Positions 60,358 through 64,000 of a stretch of 64,000 nucleotides of DNA are shown one piece after another. This stretch comes from Glutinoglossum americanum (Eukaryota > Ascomycota > Geoglossomycetes > Geoglossales > Geoglossaceae). The DNA lies in NCBI GenBank assembly GCA_020080175.1, contig JAGHQL010000125.1:16474-80473 (forward strand), written 5' to 3'. Every line of letters begins with the position of its first letter. Positions within the stretch are counted from its first letter, which is position 1. The notes under the pieces are model-generated. The model saw only the letters and a program-made list of their open reading frames with translations, was not told where the DNA came from and did not search any database. Both the position numbers and the translations under genes were made by a program.

Positions 60358-61527
60358 GCGTGGAACCAGAGTTTTCATTTCTACGGTGTACTTTTGGAGT
60401 CAAGGCAACGAAAAGATTGATTATCCTCGAGTGGTGCCACCCAGGGTTTAGCGGCTGGCGCCATCCGATCGGATCAAAATTACCACATTTCTTGAACGCG
60501 TGTAGTTTATTTCTTTAAAATTTCGAAATTCGTTCCAGGAAAACATCTGCGGACTAGAATGCACCTGTGGCAGGATAGGGGGGGGTTCCCAAGATTGTCG
60601 GTGATCTTGAGACGCATGTCCTCGGGAAACCTTATGTATTCGGACAGAGTGTCACAATCTATCCTAGCCAAGCTCGCTCCCCCGATCCCGATGCGGAACA
60701 TTCCCTTCCGCAAGCCGCATCAGGGGGAAAGGACCGCCTAGAGGTTTCACACTAATATCCCATTTTTTTGGCTACGAAAGAAAGCGAGCGTGACCAATCG
60801 AGCCGCGAATCGCCAAGCATTTCATTGGCTAAATGCCGAGCCGGGGCCCCTGGTTCCCCGCCCCGCACCGCACCGCACCGCACTAGAGTACCGTGATCTG
60901 CAGAAGCGCACGCAAGCGATCGCTTTCTAATGATGATTCACCTCCTTGGCAGCAAATGGGAATCAAGAGTTGCCGAGAGATACTCGAGGCTCCTACGCTA
61001 CGATCATCCCGCAGAACCACACACCGTAGTAGTCGCAAGCCGTAGTCGCAAGCCATCATCGCCAATATCTGAGCTAATCTGAGCTGGAAGGTCTTAGTGG
61101 GAGATATTATGAGCGTTATGCCAGTTTAAACGGGCCTGTAAGGCTCCCCGGCGAAAATAAGTTTCAACTAACCTTCCGCCTTTCGAATGAAGTAAAGAAG
61201 CGAAGATCGTCGACAAGTCACTCGAACACCCTCTCCCCATTACCCTCTCGACTGTCCAACCATCTCACGCCGGTTTTATTCTTCCCAACGTCGGGATCGT
61301 CGCCGTGATTACCAATCTCACATGTTGCGTCGTGGACCGATGAGACAGTCTCAAGGTTACGAATCCACAACACCGTCCCAACGTAAAGCTCCCAGGATGG
61401 CCCAAAACCGTTCGCTAGCTGCTTGCGACTCAGTCCAGCTGTAATTATCATGCGAAAGGGAAACAAAGGTTCGTCGAAGCCGTACATAAGGATACCTCGA
61501 GGTGCGATTGGTTCGGCTTGGAGGACA
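60358..61527. other. Spacer, no gene recognised
   Basis: Contains a short GCACC tandem array (about 60862-60882) and several small open frames without family features. The right end is the F-box gene promoter. Confidence 0.4.
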
Positions 61528-62847
61528 ATGTTTGCCTTTAGGACGAAAAGACGAAAAGGGATCGGGGGTGACGAAAATAACGAGGAGCAAAAGTAAGTAG
61601 AGCGTTCGATTCTGAAGACGTTTGAAAATAACCATGTTTTTTTTCCCCCTCTCATTAGAAAACCGCGAAAGACCGTCGGCAGCCTTTTCTTTTCACTTCC
61701 CGCGGAACTACAGATATGCATTCTCCGCGAACTGTTCTACGTCGATATACTCTCCCTCCGGCTCGCCTCTCGCTCCCTCCACCAACTCATCGATGTGAAC
61801 GAGGCTCAGATTGTCCGTCACCATCTAGAATACCACGTCCCGCCGCATATATTGGAGCTTTATCCTCCCCCTTCAGAATTGAATCTAAAGTTCCTGTCCG
61901 GCTTAGCGCAGCGCCAATGCCTTAGCTGCAACCTGGCTCAACACCTAGCTGAATACATTTCGAGGCAGATTCGACGCCGCAGCCTCTCAGGAAATGCTCA
62001 TCACCGATTACGGCATCAGCGGATGCGTAGAAGACTCGTTCCACTTATTTTTACTCTCTTCCACTTTTTCGAGAGGTATCGGGATAGTCTACTGGCGGAA
62101 ACATATACCGGGAACCGTATTGCTTACGGAGACGTCGACGAACCCATTCCGACTCAGCAAGAAATCATGGAGTCTTACAACCCCGCGTTATTGTTGCGAG
62201 TTTCCGAAACGTATAATCTACTTCTGTATCTCCTTTGCCAGCGCCTCGCACCGCCAAACAAAACCTTCTTTTTGGCACGAGCCCGGTCTGGCAGGTCGCT
62301 GGATCGACCAACTGAGGATGCGATGGTCAAGCTATTGATGATTGGGGGTATAAGTCAAGTGCAGAGGATATGGAGCATCAAGAACCATTCGCGGCGAAGA
62401 AAGGCAGTGGAGAAATGGGTTTCAGGGTTGGAACCGCAGGGGAACAATCAGAGGCAATGGAATTCAGCTGAACCACAGCCTGACCGCAATCCTACGTTTG
62501 GCCGAGAGGAGGATCAAAATTCTACAAAGGCCTTGGAACACGAACGTGAACACGAACACGAACACATGCCCTCATCGTTTGGACTGCCCACGCCACGTCT
62601 TTCCGCTTCCGCGATTGAACGGCTCATCCCCGTGTTGCCGCCGTTGCGAGCGGTCTGGGTCCCATCGGCACGGGGGCTCATCCTAGGGAAGGGATTGGAT
62701 ACGGCAGACATTGGTGTTTGGGAACTTTTCATCGACGAGCTCGCAGCGGGCGACGATAGCGAGGACGAACGCGAATATTTCGAAGATAGCGGGGATGAGG
62801 ACCCGGATGATAGCGGTGACGAAAGTGAGGGGATACATCCAGATTGA
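61528..62847 (+). CDS. F-box-like protein
   Basis: Two exons (61528-61592, 61659-62847) give 417 residues. The first exon encodes a basic leader (MFAFRTKRRKG...NNEEQ) and ends at a perfect GTAAGT donor; splicing to the TTAG acceptor at 61657-61658 continues KKPRKTVGSLFF. An F-box-like motif follows at about 34-72 (SLPAELQICILRELFYVDIL, then SLRLASRSLHQLID). The middle holds a cysteine pair (CLSCNL) and helices; the last third has an EHEHEHE stretch and an acidic tail (DSEDEREYFEDSGDEDPDD). F-box proteins link SCF ubiquitin ligases to substrates; the substrate is unknown. The downstream 350-codon frame has no ATG near its start, which is why the upstream exon was sought. Confidence 0.8.
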
Positions 62848-63512
62848 GCATAATCCGACGGAAGAAGATACTTGACTCGCCGTCTTGGAGGGGTTGAGAC
62901 TCTGTTTTGCAGGTCGAAATGATTTCAATCGTTGCCAGTCTAGCCACGGTGGGCCGTTCCATCTATTTTTCTCCTAAACGAAATCGATGCACACTGTACC
63001 CACTACAAAACATCATTACCGTCCGCCCACAAAAAATAGAATCATGATCATATCCTCCATGCCCGCATCCATCCCAGTTGACCAAAAAAAACCACCATTC
63101 TCCGCGACTGCCCCCCCAACAGCAAAACGGCAACTTCCATTCATCGACAAAGGGGCCCGTGAGCAGGCGGGGTGTGATTATGCAGACCAGCTCCCCCTTC
63201 CCCGTCCACATGCCAGGGGTTTTGATATGCCGACATGTCGGCACATGCAACCAAGAAAAAATAACGGCCGGTTATAAAAAGTGGAAAAAGATCGGTATAC
63301 CGAACCGTCACGGCATTTCCGGCTCGCGAAGGAATGAATCCCCGGTAAAAAAAAAAAGATGTGTAGGGATTAATCTGTACGAAGCTTTCACGCACACGCA
63401 ACCCAAAGAAAAAGAAAGAAAGAAAAGAAGCACCAAGAGAGCGCAAAAGGGGAAGGAGCGCAGGCAAGATAGATATGGGTGACGCGAAAAGCTGCAGACC
63501 CAGCGCGTAACA

Positions 63513-63514
<2 letters not shown>

Positions 63515-63559
<45 letters not shown>
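63515..63559 (+). repeat. CA dinucleotide microsatellite
   Basis: About 22 uninterrupted CA units, followed 60 bases later by a TA repeat. Confidence 0.95.
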
Positions 63560-63561
<2 letters not shown>

Positions 63562-63622
63562 ACGACCCAATCGGGGGTTCCCGAGCCCCGAAACCCAAAC
63601 AGGGAAATCCTCATACACACAC

Positions 63623-63642
63623 ATATATATATATATATATAT
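63623..63642 (+). repeat. TA dinucleotide microsatellite
   Basis: About ten TA units directly after a short CA tract (63613-63622). Confidence 0.9.
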
Positions 63643-63896
63643 AAAAAAGACTAAATAAATAAACGAAACGCCCCAAAGAGGCCATCCTATCCCCCCCCAG
63701 CTACATCCGGCAAGTTAAAAAACCCCCCCGCTACATTACATATCCGGCAAACCACCACCACCAACCCCCCCCGGTGGCGGATGGAAAAACCACACCACAC
63801 AGACCCCTCGCGCGCCGCGCGTCCAGGACGTGACAGCGGCGGCGCGGGTGGAGAGGCTGGCTGGGTTTGATAGGTGTTTTCTCGGGGAAAGGAGAA

Positions 63897-63914
63897 GGGG
63901 GGGGGGGGGGGGGG
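63897..63914 (+). repeat. Poly-G tract
   Basis: About 18 consecutive G residues within a wider G-rich block extending to the window end. It is able to form G-quadruplexes and is hard to assemble reliably. Confidence 0.9.
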
Positions 63915-64000
63915 CGGGGACCTGGGCCTGGCGGGCTTCGTGCGTTGGGGGGGGCGGGCCGTTGTGGGCGGGGTTGCGGTGGGGGGGTGTTCGCCCCCCC

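Larger units (their letters stand above)
62848..64000. other. Gene-free, low-complexity right end
   Basis: No protein or RNA gene was recognised. It contains the CA and TA repeats and the poly-G tract listed separately and many A-, C- and G-runs; the last 350 bases are strongly C- then G-rich. The TGCCGACATG/GTCGGCACATG palindromic stretch at 63227-63247 may be a transcription-factor site. Confidence 0.45.

Noticed and set aside
60507-60713. 68-codon minus-strand open frame
   Set aside because: No similarity recognised and no flanking signals; length is compatible with chance.
61218-61721. 167-codon open frame on the minus strand near the F-box gene start
   Set aside because: It lies antisense to the well-supported first exon, intron and second exon of the F-box gene and shows no family features.

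Overview
The window is nuclear DNA of a filamentous ascomycete (Pezizomycotina). The evidence is intron-rich genes with short GT-AG introns and CTAAC/CTAAT-like branch points, eukaryotic housekeeping genes (GGA adaptor, Vps4, prefoldin 6, Spt7, Tsr3, mitochondrial IF2), and fungal STAND/NLR-like genes with HeLo-like or SesB-like N-termini. I cannot fix the order or genus. I rebuilt 19 multi- or single-exon protein genes by following splice sites and reading frame. In almost every case the summed exons are an exact multiple of three.

Left part (1-15.1 kb): an accessory, immune-receptor-like region. It holds a NACHT protein ending in four C2H2 zinc fingers (+), a decayed argininosuccinate synthase fragment (-), a LaeA-like methyltransferase (+), a SesB-type hydrolase-NACHT-ankyrin protein (-), a possible small membrane protein (-), and a HeLo-like-NACHT-ankyrin protein (-). 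Three different NLR architectures therefore lie within about 15 kb.

Middle part (16.4-42 kb): mostly conserved cell biology. In order: an Arf-GEF with Sec7 and PH domains (-), a PP28-type phosphoprotein (-), GGA adaptor (-) divergent from TSR3 (+), mitochondrial IF2 (+), a CorA-type protein with a triplicated membrane module at its C-terminus (-), and a Kha1-type K+/H+ antiporter (+). A diverged inverted repeat of about 55 bp flanks the GGA-TSR3-IF2 block.

Right part (43.4-62.8 kb): SAGA subunit Spt7 (-) divergent from a VanZ-like membrane protein (+), a coiled-coil protein (-) divergent from the FHA protein Pml1/SNIP1 (+), a prenylcysteine-oxidase-like gene that needs one frameshift (-), Vps4 (-) divergent from prefoldin 6 (+), and an F-box protein (+). 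The Vps4/prefoldin pair appears to use three GC-AG introns. The far right end, and the 21.6-24.1 kb gap, are rich in homopolymers and microsatellites (long poly-C, poly-G, CA and TA repeats). Conserved genes alternate with long gene-free spacers of 1-2.5 kb. No tRNA, rRNA, intact transposon or CRISPR array was found.
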